Numbered from the stretch's first letter, positions 34,501-46,136 are shown. The stretch is DNA of 64,000 bases from Nannobrachium achirus (GCA_963921795.1 OY997653.1:8709092-8773091); one strand, 5' to 3'. Notes: generated by a model from the letters alone, not told the origin. Numbers and translations are program-made.

Positions 34501-37500
34501 GGGTCAACTTTTGTACAACACATTTTTGGAACAATATGGACCAATCTTTGACGTCAGTAACGTCAAAGAGAGCACTGCCTGCGATCTTGACATTTTGTAC
34601 TTTTATAGCCATTGTTTTCTGGCTTGAAGCGAGCCCACAATTGTTTCGAAGGAACAATATTTTCTAGTTGTCATTATTTCTATACTATACTATACTATAC
34701 TATACTAGAGCAAGTTCTCCTTCAAACTTCGGTTTCCTATAACTCCTACATACGTAGTGAGAAAATGAAAATAAAAACATCAATGTGTTCAGTTTACTGT
34801 GGCGAAGTGTGCTATTACTTTTTACAGCAATCGGCCAAATGGTGGCGCTGTAGGAAGCCTTCGAAAGTGCGATCTTTGAACAGGTATAGCTCATGCTGTG
34901 TTATACATACAGCCATGAGACCTGTATACACTTATGCGTCTCCTCATGCCGAACAACTTTTACCCTCTAACTTTTGACCTCTGACCTTTAGGTCTCCCAC
35001 AATTCTGAATAATATGAAAAACAGTAAAAATCTATCTCCTCCTGGGTTTTTTTCGTTACGCGCACGAAACCTTTTTCACATGAACTTTGGACCAATACGG
35101 TCAAACTGTCTGGTCAGATTTATTTTAAAGTGAAATATAAATTTTTAATAATTCAATCAATATTGCGGTTTTCTGCAAATTATTCTTCGGCCTCTAAATC
35201 ATACATGCAAAGTTACACGTTCATGGCATTTGGCAAAGATGTGGAGGGTTAGTCAAAGTATCACTGAAACCAATTTTATTCCAATCGGCCAAAGGGGGGC
35301 GCTATACGAAGCGTTTGAAAATTCAAACTTCAAACGGGCATAAGTCATGACTCGTTTCGTTTGAAGACATGCAACTTGTTACACGCGTGCTTTGACTCGA
35401 GCGGAAGACATCTGTGTCGTTGTTAAGTAAGCTCCGCCCTTCGATTTTCCGCCATTTTGAGCAGTTTGTAAAACGCGTAAACCCGCTTTTATTCTGGAAT
35501 TTTCGCTCCACGTGCACAAAACTTTTTTTACGTGAACTTTGGACCGATATCTAAAGATCTGTCGGATCGGATTTCTTTAAAATTGAAACATGCTTTTTTA
35601 AATAAATTCAATGAATATTGCAGTTTTATGCAAATTATTCTTCTGCCTCTAAATCATACATGCAAAGTAACATGTTCATGGCATTTGGCAAAGATGTAGA
35701 GTGTTAGTCCAAATATCACTAAAACCAATCTTACCCCAATTGGCCAAAGGGGGGCGCTATATCATTTTGAGCAGTTTGTGAAACGCTTAAACCCGTTAGG
35801 ATTTTTTTTGCAATTTGCATGAAACATTCTACACACAATCTAAGGACCTTTATCTAATATGCCTATGAAGTGCATACACACAAAAAAAATAAAAATAATA
35901 ATGAATATAGCTGCAAGCAGCGATAAAGTGGCCAAAGCCAAAAACACCTCAAATCATGAACACAGCCTGCAATGTGCGTGAAATCTTGCAAGTACATTCC
36001 CAATAGGTCAAGGAACAGATACCACCCTTCTTACATTGGCCTGTTATAGCGCCACCAGCGGGTCAACTTTTCCACAACACATTTTTGGAACAATATGGAC
36101 CGATCTTTGACGTCGGTAACGTCAAAGAGAGCACTGCCTGCGATCTTGACATTTTGTACTTTTATAGCGATTGTTTTCTGGCTTGAAGCGAGCCCACAAT
36201 TGTTTCGAAGGAACAATATTTTCTAGTTTATCTATCAGGCAGGCAGTCATATCAAGTTCTCCTCAAAACTTCGGTTCCTTTCTACTCCTACATACTTAGT
36301 GAGAAAATGAAAATAAAAACATCAATGTGTTCAGTTTACAGTGGCGAAGTGTGCTATTATTTTTTATAGCAATCGGCCAAATGGTGGCGCTGTAGGAAGC
36401 CTTCGAAAGTGCGATCTTTGAACAGGTATAGCTCATGCTGTGTTATACATACAGCCATGAAACCTGTATACACTTATGCGTCTCCTCATGCCGAACAACT
36501 TTTACCCTCTAACTTTTGACCTCTGACCTTTAGGTCTCCCACAATTCGGAATTATATGAAAAACAGTAAAAATCTATCTCCTCCTGGGTTTTTTTCGTTA
36601 CGCGCACGAAACTTTTTTCACATGAACTTTGGACCAATACGGTCAAACTGTCTGGTCGGATTTCTTTTAAAGTGAAATATATTTCTTTAATAATTTAATC
36701 AATATTGCGGTTTTATGCAAATTATTCTTCGGCCTCTAAATCATACATGCAAAGTTACACGTTCATGGCATTTGGCAAAGATGTGGAGGGTTAGTCAAAG
36801 TATCACTGAAACCAATTTTATTCCAATCGGCCAAAGGGGGGCGCTATACGAAGCGTTTGAAAATTCAAACTTCAAACGGGCATAAGTCATGACTCGTTTC
36901 GTTTGAAGACATGCAACTTGTTACACGCGTGCTTTGACTCGAGCGGAAGACATCTGTGTCGTTGTTAAGTAAGCTCCGCCCTTTGATTTTCCGCCATTTT
37001 GAGCAGTTTGTAAAACGCGTAAACCCGCTTTTATTCTGGAATTTTCGCTCCACGTGCACAAAACTTTTTTTACGTGAACTTTGGACCGATATCTAAAGAT
37101 CTGTCAGATCGGATTTCTTTCAAATTGAAACATGCTTTTTTAAATAAATTCAATTAATATTGCAGTTTTATGCAAATTATTCTTCTGCCTCTAAATCATA
37201 CATGCAAAGTAACATGTTCATGGCATTTGGCAAAGATGTAGAGTGTTAGTCCAAATATCACTAAAACCAATCTTACCCCAATTGGCCAAAGGGGGGCGCT
37301 ATATCATTTTGAGCAGTTTGTGAAACGCTTAAACCCGTTAGGATTTATTTTTGCAATTTGCATGAAACATTCTACACACAATCTAAGGACCTTTATCTAA
37401 TATGCTTATGAAGTGCACACACACAAAAAATAATAATAATAATGAATATAGCTGCAAGCAGCGATAAAGTTGCCAAAGCCAAAAACACCTCAAATCATGA

Positions 37501-40500
37501 ACACAGCCTGCAATTTAGGTGAAATCTTGCAAGCACATTCCCAATAGGTCAAGGAACAGATACCACCCTTCTTACATTGGCCTGTTATAGCGCCACCAGC
37601 GGGTCAACTTTTGCACAACACATTTTTGGAACAAAATGGACCAATCTTTGACGTCAGTAACGTCAAAGAGAGCACTGCCTGCGATCTTGACATTTTGTAC
37701 TTTTATAGCCATTGTTTTCTGGCTTGAAGCGAGCCCACAATTGTTTCGAAGGAACAATATTTTTCTAGTTACAATCTAAAATATGAACCCTTGTTTAAAA
37801 AAAAAAAAAAGTTGTCCTTTCAAAGATGGGGGAGTTAAGAATTCAGAATCTCAACAAAAGACAAGTTATCTACATGACAAGAAAGAGACACTGGTGTCTT
37901 CATATTGACCAGAAAGAGACAGAGGAGAAATTGGGTTAGGGTCATCTTGCCTGGCTCCAGCCAATAGACCCGCCCACTCTCTGAGTGGACTGCTTCTCTT
38001 GGTCTGGAATTGGCATATGATGCGCCTCTTTCTATGGCAAACCAACCAATGAAATCAATGCAAGACGGAGGAGGGGGTGGGTCTAACTTTTGAAAATCAA
38101 CAGAAACAGTGGAGGGAGGGGTGGCTCACCAGAGCTCTTAATTGCTCCCTTTGAACTTCAAAGGGTTTCTGAACTGCAGTAATTGATTGAGCCACACAAG
38201 TGTCAATAGCTCGTTAGTGCTTCTCTCTAATCAATGAAACATCAAAGACAATGACTTGTTTGATGCCAGTCATACAGGGGAGGGGGAGGGGGGAATGTTT
38301 TGTGTACACAAGTCAAACACAACCCCTCCCACCAGATCTCTTGTGATTGGGAATTTCAAATTTTAAATCCCCTCCCCTTTGAAATCTCTTGTCAATGGGA
38401 CAATGTCAGACTCAAGATCCAGCGCAGAGTCTGAAATCAGGCTAATCAGATCATCTGGGGCATTAAGGCCACTGTAGCCTCAGGTCATGCCAATTGGTTT
38501 GAGGGGCACAAGGCCAAACTGAGGGGCAACGACGGCCTTCATGAAATTCCTGACCTGGGTGCCCCACAGCTGCAGCACTACAAACAGACATACTGTGACT
38601 CTGATCATCACAACAATCATAAAGTGCAACCGCTCTCTTGTCGCTGACCTCTGCAGGTGAAGATCAAAGGCAGCCTGCTGTGGAGCTACCTGATGCAGCT
38701 GCTGGTGAAGATCATCATCGAGGCGGCCTTCATCGTGGGCCAGTACTACCTGTACGGCTTCGTCATGGTGCCCATGTTCCCCTGCTCCCGCAAGCCCTGC
38801 CCCTTCACCGTGGAGTGCTACATGTCCCGGCCCACCGAGAAGACCATCTTCATCATCTTCATGCTGGTCGTGGCCTGCGTCTCCCTGGTGCTCAACGTGG
38901 TGGAGATCTTCTACCTGCTCTGCTCCAGGTAATGATAATAATACCAGTAAGACTCCCTAATTAGCCCTATTCACGGCCCGCCCACTCAGCATCCCCCTGG
39001 TGCTGAAGTCATGTTTTGAAGGGTAAAATCCTGCTAAAAGCCCATAGAGTTAACACAGAAATCGCAAATTTAATGCAGTTTCCGAATAGTAAAGTATAAA
39101 ATACGGCTAGCATGATCAAGAACACAAGATAGTAAATGGCACAAAGCATTATAATTTACTTTCCCGCTCGAAATAATGATTTGTTGGCTTTAAGTCCAGC
39201 TATTTCTGTATTAATTTCCCCTTCTAAACTGACGTCAGCACCAGGAATTTGCTGAGAAATTTGCTGAGTGGGCGGGCCGTGAATAGGGCTAATCGGGAGA
39301 TAAGCGACCGTCAGGTCGCAAGTAAAAATAGGCCTGATGGTGGCGCTAAATTGTATAGATCCTTGTTGATGACACGACTCTAGACAAACTGTGTACCGCT
39401 TTGCGTGATTTTCGGGCAAAATCTGTAGTGGCAGTGTCCAAAAATGTGTTTGAAAAAAATCACCCTGATGGTGGCGCTAGATGGGACAGATGCATTTTGA
39501 TGACATGACAGTAGATATATGTACCGGTTTGCGTGATTTTAGGGCAAAATCTGTGGGAGCAGTGTCCGAAAATGTGTCTTGCAAGAATCGGCCTCATGGT
39601 GGCGCTAGAGGAGGGCCATGTGAGAAATTAGTGGGGGTTGTGGTTTGGCAGCCAAGGAGTGTGTGTGCAAAGTTTGGCATGGATAGGGGCAACGGTGGCG
39701 GAGATATGAGTAGGGGAAAAGTGTGACGTATAAGTAACTGCGACCCAACGGTTGCAATGAAGGATATGATGATGTGTAGGATAGAAGACCACATTTTCAT
39801 CATCTTCATGCTGGTCGTGGCCTGCGTTTCCCTGCTGCTCAACGTGGTGGAGATCTTCTACCGGCTCTGCTCAAGGGCAGAAACCTCGAAAATCTCCATT
39901 TTTCACGTTTGTACGTTTTTTTATCACCAAGTAAAAGCCCTGCTTCATCATACGAGGCTGTCGCACAAAAGTAGTGAAAACAGACAATCTACAAGGCGTT
40001 GTGTGCTTGTAGATCTGCTATTTTCACTAGTTTAGTTCATTTTTAAAACGATAAATACAAAATGAAAGGGCAATCCCAGATGACAAAAAAAATAAAATCA
40101 GGAGGGCCTCTTTTTTATATCTAACAAAAAAGAAAGAAAGAAAATTAAAATTGCATCAAAACTAATCAACAAATTAAAAACTGTTCAAACATTGGCCAAA
40201 TTGTCAAATAGCAGAAGCAAAAGGTTCAGTTCAGTTTGGTTTATTGGACAGAAATGCATGTCTGTGTAATGTACAACAGGGCCTGCTAATCTCTAATGAT
40301 CCATGGTCCAGTAGTCATAATGAAGTGTCTCAGAGGAACCAGGAGCCTAGAGCCTCTTCTGTGGACACTGTGTGTTTACAGCACACTCTAGGACAGGGGT
40401 TTTCAAACGTTTTGACTCAGGGCACCCCTGTAAATAACTTTTTCCATCCACGGCACCCCTGAGTAAAGCCCTTTGCACACAGACACGTTTTTCTCGCAAG

Positions 40501-42471
40501 GAAAAAAAAGGACAATTCCATTTTTAAAAGAAAACAATGATTCTCTATGACCTCATGCAGACCGGCTCCGAAGTTGCCATGCGGCAGGGGGCTCACCATG
40601 TTTGCGGCTGTGCGTTTTTTCCCCGATCAAACCAAGTTCGATTTGTGCGTCTTGTCGCATGCGGTAAAAACTCATTCACTCCTTTTATGACTCCTCTTCG
40701 GATCCGCAGTGTGGATTCCGCACAGCCTTGCACACCAAATCCAATGCGTTTTAATCATGCAGCTAACGGAAAGAACAGTCATGTGTGCAAAGCCACAGAA
40801 CCTTTTAACCACTTGAACCCCAGCATGCATATTCAGGGGAAAGGCTCACCAAAAATAGCCGATCTACAAGCTCAGAAGCTACAAGCTCACAACCTATTTT
40901 TGGTGAAGAGAGTTGTCGTAGAAGGAAAAAGAACTCATCACTACAGTGCAAATCAGGTCAGTTTTACTAAGCATAGTGAAGTGATATTGATGTAGTGATA
41001 CTGCTGAATTCCAAATCTTATCAACTTATCGGTAGCACTTTACAATAATGACCTGTTACAAATCATTTATAAACATTTATAAGCAGTTTATAGATGAGTA
41101 ATAAACATGAACAACTTGTTTATTGACATTTGTAAATGTTTAACTAAACATTTATAACTGTTTTAAACATCATTTACATGATATTAGTAAGGTATTAGTA
41201 CGTAGTAAACTAATCATGAATAAACCATTTATATACATTTGTAAATGCTTACTAAATCATTTATAACCAATGCTAAAATTCACATAATGTGTAGGTAGGA
41301 ATGCATTTACAAATGTCTGTTAAGGTGACCTCCATGTGTTGTTCATGTTTAATATACGCTTTGTAGATGTTATCAAGAGCCCTAATGTAAAGTGAAGACT
41401 ATTCATTGCGACCATCAGGTTGCAAGTTACTATGAAAACCTCCCCTGGCCGTCTGTCAGTCCCTCTGTCAGTCTGTCCGTCACGTCACATCACATCACGT
41501 CACGTCACACTTTTGGCCCTACTCTTATCTCCGGCACCGTTTCCCCTATCCATGCCAAACTTGCCAAACTGCTAAACATGAACAAACATGGAGGCCACAT
41601 TAACAGACAGTTGTAAATAATGAATAGTCTTCACTTTACATTAGGGCTCTTGATAACATCTACTAATGATTTATAGATATTTAAGGAATGTTTTACAAAG
41701 CATAACCATGAACAAACAAGGTGGCCACATTAACAGACGACAGATGTAAATAACCAGTAAGACTCCCTAATTGGGAGATAAGCAACCTCATGGTGGCGCT
41801 AGAAGAGGGGCATGTGAGAAATCAGGGGCGGAGGTTGTGGTTTGGCAGCCAAGGAGTGTGTGCAAAGTTTGGCATGGATAGGGCAACGGTGCCAGAGATA
41901 AGAGTAGGGCCAAAAGTGTGGCGTGGCGTGGCGTGACGTGACGTGACGGACGGGCGGACATCCCGTGGAGGTTTGTATAGTAACTTGCGACCTCACGGTC
42001 GCAATGAATAGTCTTCACTTTACATTAGGGCTCTTGATAACATCTACAAAGCGTATATTAAACATGAACAACACATGGAGGTCACCTTAACAGACATTTG
42101 TAAATGGATTCCTACCTACACATTATGTGATTGGTTATAAATGATTTAGTAAGCATTTACAAATGTATATAAATGGTTTATTCATGATTAGTTTACTACT
42201 TACTAATACCTTACTAATAACATGTAAATGATGTTTAAAACAGTTATAAATGTTTAGTTAAACATTTACAAATGTCAATAAACAGTTTGTTCATGTTTAT
42301 TACTCATCTATAAACTGCTTATAAATGTTTATAAATGATTTATAACTGGTCATTATTGTAAAGTGCTACCAAATTATCTCGCGGCACCCCTGGACTGGCA
42401 TCACGGCACCCCAGGGTGCCCCGTCACCCACGTTGAAAACCCCTGGTCTAGGATACATGAACTCACCTGCT

Positions 42472-42570
<99 letters not shown>

Positions 42571-42620
42571 CCTGATTTCAGACTCTGCAGAGAGTGAGCG
42601 GGTCTATGGGCTGGAGCCAG

Positions 42621-42711
<91 letters not shown>

Positions 42712-44065
42712 ACCACAAGTCATTTAAGCAACAAAAAAAAAAAAAAAATGGAGAATGCAATACTTTGGCTTAAGTCACAAAAAAAAAAGAAAAGAAATAA
42801 AGTACAAATACAATCAATATTTAGAAGCATGAACAGGTTGTTTCAAGATGTGAGTACAAGGAAGTCCCGAAGCGGCCAAAAGATGTAACAGATCTGATTG
42901 AAAGAGGGAGATTGTTCCAGTCAGATGGAGCTTTGTAGTGGAATGCCCTGCGTCCAGATTCAGTAGTTATTTTTGGGGAGACAGTGAAATAGGGATGTTG
43001 TGAGTTCCTGAGTGTGACCATTAACACTTCAGTGAGTCCCGTTTTGATGTGAATACAATACAATTCACGTCACGCCAAGTCACACATTTGCCCTACTGCA
43101 CAAACTTTGCACACACACTCCCAGGCTGCCAAACCACAACCTCCACCCCTCATTTCTCATATGGCCCTCTTCTTGCGCCACCACGAGGCTGATTCTTGCA
43201 AAACACATTTTTGGACACTGCTCCTACAGATTATCTCCCGATTAGGGAGTCTTACTGGTAATAACAGTTGTACTAGTTAACATGTTTATGCTTATACTCT
43301 GTAACTTTTCCAATAGAACTAATCTTAAAATTGTCCTAACTATTAAAAAGCTAAAGTTTTGGAACACCCACTCCGTTAATTTCAGCCCCTAAAGCCTTCT
43401 GTAAATATGTTTTCTATGATCCTGGCCGGGGACCGGATTTCGCGGCAAAATTACGTCATCTGCATCCGTATACGTTGTATATAAGTTGGCCAATCACAGC
43501 GCGGATCATACACTACCGGCCAATCACAGCGCGTCTTGCCGTCTCTTCAGGAAATAGCTTGCCTCAGCAACAGTGTTTACGCTGGTGTTGGAGTCTTGCC
43601 TGTTACTCCCCAATGCCTGGTCGCAGAGGGACGCTCCGGTGGTCCGCGGCGACCCCGGGCGAAAAACGGCCGAAAAAAGCAATACCGTTACTGACCAGTA
43701 GTTGAGCAACTTCCATAGTATAGCTTTAAACAAAGAAGGACACCGACATACATACACAACCGAACACAGTACTTGCGCACTCTGCTGGCGCAAGTAATAA
43801 CCTTGTTTAACACGGAACATAATTACCATAACCCGTTTTGTTTTGTTTTCCTGCCGCCTGCAGGGTGCGGTGCCGTCGTGGGCGGAGCCACAGGGTGACG
43901 TCGGCAGAGCACCCCGCCAGCCTGCCCAACAGCGCCCCCGTGTGGCCCAGCGTGGAGGACACCCTGAGGCAGAACAAAGTCAACCTGGAGTTCGAGAGCG
44001 GTCAGAGCATCGCCGGCAGTCTGGACGGAGCAAAGGAGGACAAGAGGCTGCTCAGCGGCCACTAG
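28380..44065 (+). CDS. Connexin B (gap-junction protein), complete, four coding exons
   Basis: Exons 28380-28515, 31638-31900, 38657-38928 and 43864-44065 splice in frame to 290 residues. The product is a four-pass gap-junction channel subunit. Order: N-terminus [22 protein letters not shown]1 about 22-44, E1 with [18 protein letters not shown] and C54-x6-C61-x3-C65, TM2 about 76-99, a short cytoplasmic loop with [20 protein letters not shown]3 about 145-167, E2 with C176-x4-C181-x5-C187, [17 protein letters not shown]4 about 197-219 and a 70-residue tail. All cysteine spacings are canonical for alpha connexins. Length and sequence suggest teleost Cx32.2/Cx32.7-like, recalled rather than searched. 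An acceptor 14 bases before the ATG (ttccttcgcag) implies a 5'-UTR intron. A hAT-like MITE starts 33 bases after the stop, inside the probable 3' UTR. No disabling change was seen. Confidence 0.9.
28516..31637. other. Connexin B intron 1, repeat-filled
   Basis: It includes a segment at 28660-29045 (tgaatttaagggttagggat, atctgatccatgctcagccc) repeated at 48130-48450 and partly at 37830-38560, hAT-like ends at 29093 and 30335-30440, a hairpin at 29872-29946, a LINE tail relic on the minus strand (30040-30252), a hAT-like MITE (30618-31005) and a TAGAGGGTATGCG start at 31009. No exon was seen. Confidence 0.6.
30618..31005. mobile_element. hAT-like MITE, second copy of the 27479 family
   Basis: It shares aaccttaggcacggg, gggagggtgatcactgg, gtgagagagaggatttatat and the right end tttcaaaaaggttgctgacc. 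The left terminus is eroded. Confidence 0.6.
31638..31900 (+). CDS. Connexin B coding exon 2: E1, TM2, cytoplasmic loop
   Basis: This is 263 nt. The acceptor is ggtcctcag and the donor is ggcaag|gtcagt. It encodes [20 protein letters not shown], then [20 protein letters not shown] (E1 end into TM2), and ends [12 protein letters not shown] content is much higher than in the surrounding intron. Confidence 0.9.
31901..32975. other. Connexin B intron 2, first part
   Basis: Dispersed pieces only: AAGTAAAAGT-type fragment at 31918-31965, an inverted LINE/SINE tail at about 32140-32360 (gccgacactcttaatccaga then gcgactttcaac), and an inverted relative of the last connexin A intron at 32540-32960. 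No exon was seen. Confidence 0.45.
32976..33130. repeat. Tandem array of GCTCGCCT hairpins, four copies
   Basis: Each unit holds gtgggctcgcctataggcga followed by gcacactttagttatt, a near-perfect 9-bp-arm hairpin. Unit length is about 36-44 bp. It abuts the 1.55 kb triplication. Confidence 0.8.
33150..37768. mobile_element. Three tandem copies of a 1.55 kb Helitron-like repeat
   Basis: Copies end at 34667, 36226 and 37768, so the spacing is about 1.55 kb. Each starts near aaaacttcggttcc and contains tttggcaaagatgt, ggggggcgctatacgaagcg, agctgcaagcagcgataaag and a right end attgtttcgaaggaacaata then ttttCTAGt. A hairpin shortly before a CTAG|T end is the hallmark of Helitron 3' termini. The 5' TC end is not certain. 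Internal minus-strand frames of about 60-120 codons are alike in the copies simply because the DNA is. No rolling-circle replication or helicase protein is present. Confidence 0.6.
37769..38656. other. Connexin B intron 2, last part
   Basis: It contains acaatctaaaatatgaaccc (shared with 8400), a piece shared with 28800-29045, and a dispersed element at 37950-38450 (ttgcctggctccagccaata ... agagtctgaaatcaggct) with a relative at 42572-42625. Confidence 0.45.
38657..38928 (+). CDS. Connexin B coding exon 3: TM3, E2, TM4
   Basis: This is 272 nt. The acceptor is acctctgcag and the donor is ctccag|gtaatg. It encodes [20 protein letters not shown], then [14 protein letters not shown] (TM3), [12 protein letters not shown] (E2), [20 protein letters not shown] and TM4 ending YLLCS plus two bases of Arg. 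It is one uninterrupted exon here, whereas connexin A splits the same region with two introns. Confidence 0.92.
38960..39293. mobile_element. MITE, second copy of the 14484 family
   Basis: The ends attagccctattcacggccc and gggccgtgaatagggctaat are inverted repeats. It sits inside a dispersed ccagtaagactccctaat / gggagataagc unit that recurs at 41755 and, inverted, at 43233. Confidence 0.75.
39789..39878 (+). pseudogene. Partial duplicate of connexin B TM4 exon end
   Basis: About 90 bases (ttttcatcatcttcatgctg ... gagatcttctaccggctctg) repeat the end of exon 3 with few changes and encode [20 protein letters not shown], then EIFYRLCSR. The donor is lost: ctcaagg|gcag replaces ctccag|gtaatg. 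A tag precedes it at about 39778 but without a clear pyrimidine tract. It is probably a dead exon copy. Confidence 0.8.
40394..42445. mobile_element. 2 kb hAT-like element with nested palindromic element
   Basis: The ends CAGGGGTTTTCAAACGTTTT and ACGTTGAAAACCCCTG are inverted repeats flanked by ctctagga and gtctagga (7 of 8 match). The left body shows ggcacccctgtaaataactt and the right body ggcaccccagggtgcc. No transposase frame was recognised; the 152-codon frame at 40537 does not resemble one to me. A second element (41031-42370) lies inside. Confidence 0.7.
41031..42370. mobile_element. 1.34 kb near-palindromic element nested in the hAT-like element
   Basis: The ends ggtagcactttacaataatg and cattattgtaaagtgctacc are inverted repeats. 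The arms stay complementary for about 365 bases, and an inner pair (ccatgccaaact / agtttggcatgg, cacgtcaca / tgacgtg) continues the symmetry. Flanks aacttatc and aaattatc suggest an 8-bp TSD with one mismatch. Confidence 0.75.
42476..42569. repeat. (AC)n microsatellite
   Basis: An uninterrupted run of about 47 units just outside the hAT-like element. Confidence 0.97.
42624..42708. repeat. (AC)n microsatellite
   Basis: A second run of about 42 units, 54 bases later. Confidence 0.97.
42821..43063 (-). pseudogene. LINE reverse-transcriptase C-terminal relic
   Basis: The minus-strand frame includes [20 protein letters not shown] followed by [13 protein letters not shown]. The pattern A-x-x-WN-x-LP near the C-terminus is typical of teleost LINE reverse-transcriptase ends. 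Everything upstream is missing. Confidence 0.6.
43075..43863. other. End of connexin B intron 3
   Basis: An inverted copy of the gggagataagc / ccaccatgagg unit lies at 43080-43262, then sequence with no recognised feature up to the acceptor cctgccgcctgcag. Confidence 0.45.
43864..44065 (+). CDS. Connexin B coding exon 4: cytoplasmic tail
   Basis: This is 202 nt. The first base completes Arg-224, then [20 protein letters not shown] and a hydrophilic tail ending [10 protein letters not shown] before TAG. The acceptor is ccgcctgcag. Frame and high GC content support it. Tails are not conserved between connexins. Confidence 0.85.
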
Positions 44066-44097
44066 TGGCCAACGCATGCAATCACACACCGCTAGAG

Positions 44098-44476
44098 CAG
44101 TGGTTCTCAACCTGTGTCTTTGGGGGGTCCCCAGATGATTAACTTAATTAATGTGCAACATTTTTTTCCCACTCAACTGTATCTGCCCATTTCTAAAGTG
44201 ACAATTTAAAGACTTCTTTTTAGTACCTCTAAAATGTCAAATTAAACATTGGCCAAATTGTCTAATATTAGAGGCAGACATTGTGAAAATAGCATACCTA
44301 CATGCTCACAACGGCTCACAACGTCCTTAAATTGTCACTTTAGAAATGTGCAGCTATCCTACACTTGATGCTGTATGTTGGTCTGTTTACTGTTGGGTGA
44401 GAAAACAAAGTTGCACATTTAGCTAAACATCTTGGGGACCCCCCTGGGGGTCCCAACCCACAGGTTGAGAACCACA
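44098..44476. mobile_element. hAT-like MITE in the connexin B 3' flank
   Basis: The ends CAGTGGTTCTCAACCTGTGT and CCCACAGGTTGAGAACCAC are inverted repeats. The body shares catttctaaagtgacaattt with 20844-21257. It starts 33 bases after the stop codon, so it probably lies in the 3' UTR. Confidence 0.7.
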
Positions 44477-44709
44477 GTCACAGTATTACCGCCCACGGTA
44501 CGCTGAATACTGCCCAAACGTTTTAACTCAAGAGCCAAAGGAGAAATGAGACGTTTGCCCGGGACCCAACGTAGTGAAAATAGCAGTTCTGCTATTTTCA
44601 TATTTATAAATTATTATTAGATTTTTGAGAGGAGCTAAGCTCCAACACCTGGCTTTGTATGGTTCCCAAACTGGTGGGAAAAAAATGTCCGGGCACTAAA
44701 GTAAACTGT

Positions 44710-45073
44710 ATGGCCTACATCTGGCCTAGATATTGTAATACATCTGTTCTAGATATGGCCTTCATCTGGCCTAGATATGGCCTACATCTGGCCTAGATAT
44801 TGGCCTACATCTGGCCTAGATATTGGCCTACATCTGGCCTAGGTATGGCCTAAATCTGTTCTAGATATGGCCTACATCTGGCCTAGATATGGCCTACATC
44901 TGGCCTAGGTATGGCCTAAATCTGTTCTAGGTATGGCCTACATCTGCCCTAGGTATGGTCTACATCTGCCCTAGGTATGGTCTACATATGGCCTAGGTAT
45001 GGCCTACATCTGGCCTACATCTGGCCTAGATATGACCTACATCTGGCCTACATCTGGCCTAGTTATGGCCTAC
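44710..45073. repeat. Imperfect minisatellite of about 20-24 bp
   Basis: Repeats of tatggcctacatctggccta plus ga or gg occur, with variants tctgttctag and tctgccctag. Roughly 16-18 units. Confidence 0.85.
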
Positions 45074-45260
45074 ACACACTGTGATTGGCTAGCGGGACAC
45101 TTGATGAAAATGATCTCATAAATTCACACAGATCTTTGATTCACCAGAGGTCTGCGCCGCAGATCCAACTTATAGGCTATGGCCATATATGGAGATTTCT
45201 GCATCTGTCAGTCCTTGTCCATTTTGTGCCCATACATGGAGATCCCTAACGTCATCAGTA

Positions 45261-45470
45261 TAGAGGGTATGTGCGTGACATCATCATCATAGCTGGAAGT
45301 TATGCGGGAACGCCTACTGAGTGGCAAAATAACTACTGTACTTTCTGTGCTTGACAGCCCATACATCCAAACAGAAAAGTCCTATCTGATTGCATTAATC
45401 ATTAAACTCACTTTGCCACTCACTTTGCCACTCCATTTGCCATTCACTTTAAGCATGCGCTTACCCTCTA
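45261..45470. mobile_element. MITE, TAGAGGGTATGCG family, near-complete
   Basis: The ends tagagggtatgtgcg and gcatgcgcttaccctcta are inverted repeats flanked by TA. The body matches 10-205. A TA target and about 12-bp termini suggest a Tc1/mariner- or Harbinger-type parent, which I cannot decide. Confidence 0.7.
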
Positions 45471-45872
45471 TATGCCCATATATGGGCATGGTCCCTTTTG
45501 TGCCCATATATGGAGCTGGCTGTCAGTGGCTGACAGCCCAGACACACTCCATATTTGGGCGTAGCGGTTTGAGAAACACAGGCGTACGCTGAAGTACACT
45601 GTGTGAAAAAGTGCTCTTTTAATCCCAGAAAAAAGAAGAAGAAAAAATGGACGCCAGATTAAAAATTAACTGTATTTTATACTAGAGGAACCCCTTCTAA
45701 ATAATCTGTTTTTACATTTTATTATTATTTTCTTCCTTAAAGTTTAGATTATTTTTTTTCTTTGAAAAGTATTGGATTTTTTTTTAAAGGTTTGGTTTTT
45801 GAATGTGTTCACCTACATACAATGACGTGCTTAAAATAAGGACATAGAAGCAATGTACATAATGTGTGTGTC

Positions 45873-45885
45873 TAGTCAGTCAGTC

Positions 45886-45958
<73 letters not shown>
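45873..45958. repeat. (GTCA)/(GACA)n microsatellite
   Basis: A few GTCA units are followed by about 18 GACA units. Confidence 0.95.
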
Positions 45959-45959
<1 letters not shown>

Positions 45960-46136
45960 TGTAATCTTGTGTTAATTTTATTTGGCTTTTTTACTGTTTC
46001 ATTTATAAAATGGTAATATTTTTTTTGTGTGACCATTTTTCAATTACGGATTTATTTCAATCAAACCATTAGTACGGTCATTATGTGAATGTTCTATTTA
46101 TTTCCAATATGAAACATATTTAACGTAAAATGAATG

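Noticed and set aside
33769..37757. Minus-strand frames of 61-120 codons alike in three copies
   Set aside because: They are similar because the 1.55 kb DNA unit is triplicated. One copy differs by extension and loss of stop, and no domain is recognised. Codon-level selection was not visible by eye.
40537..40995. 152-codon frame inside the hAT-like element as a transposase
   Set aside because: No hAT dimerisation or catalytic motif was recognised and the frame crosses a hairpin.
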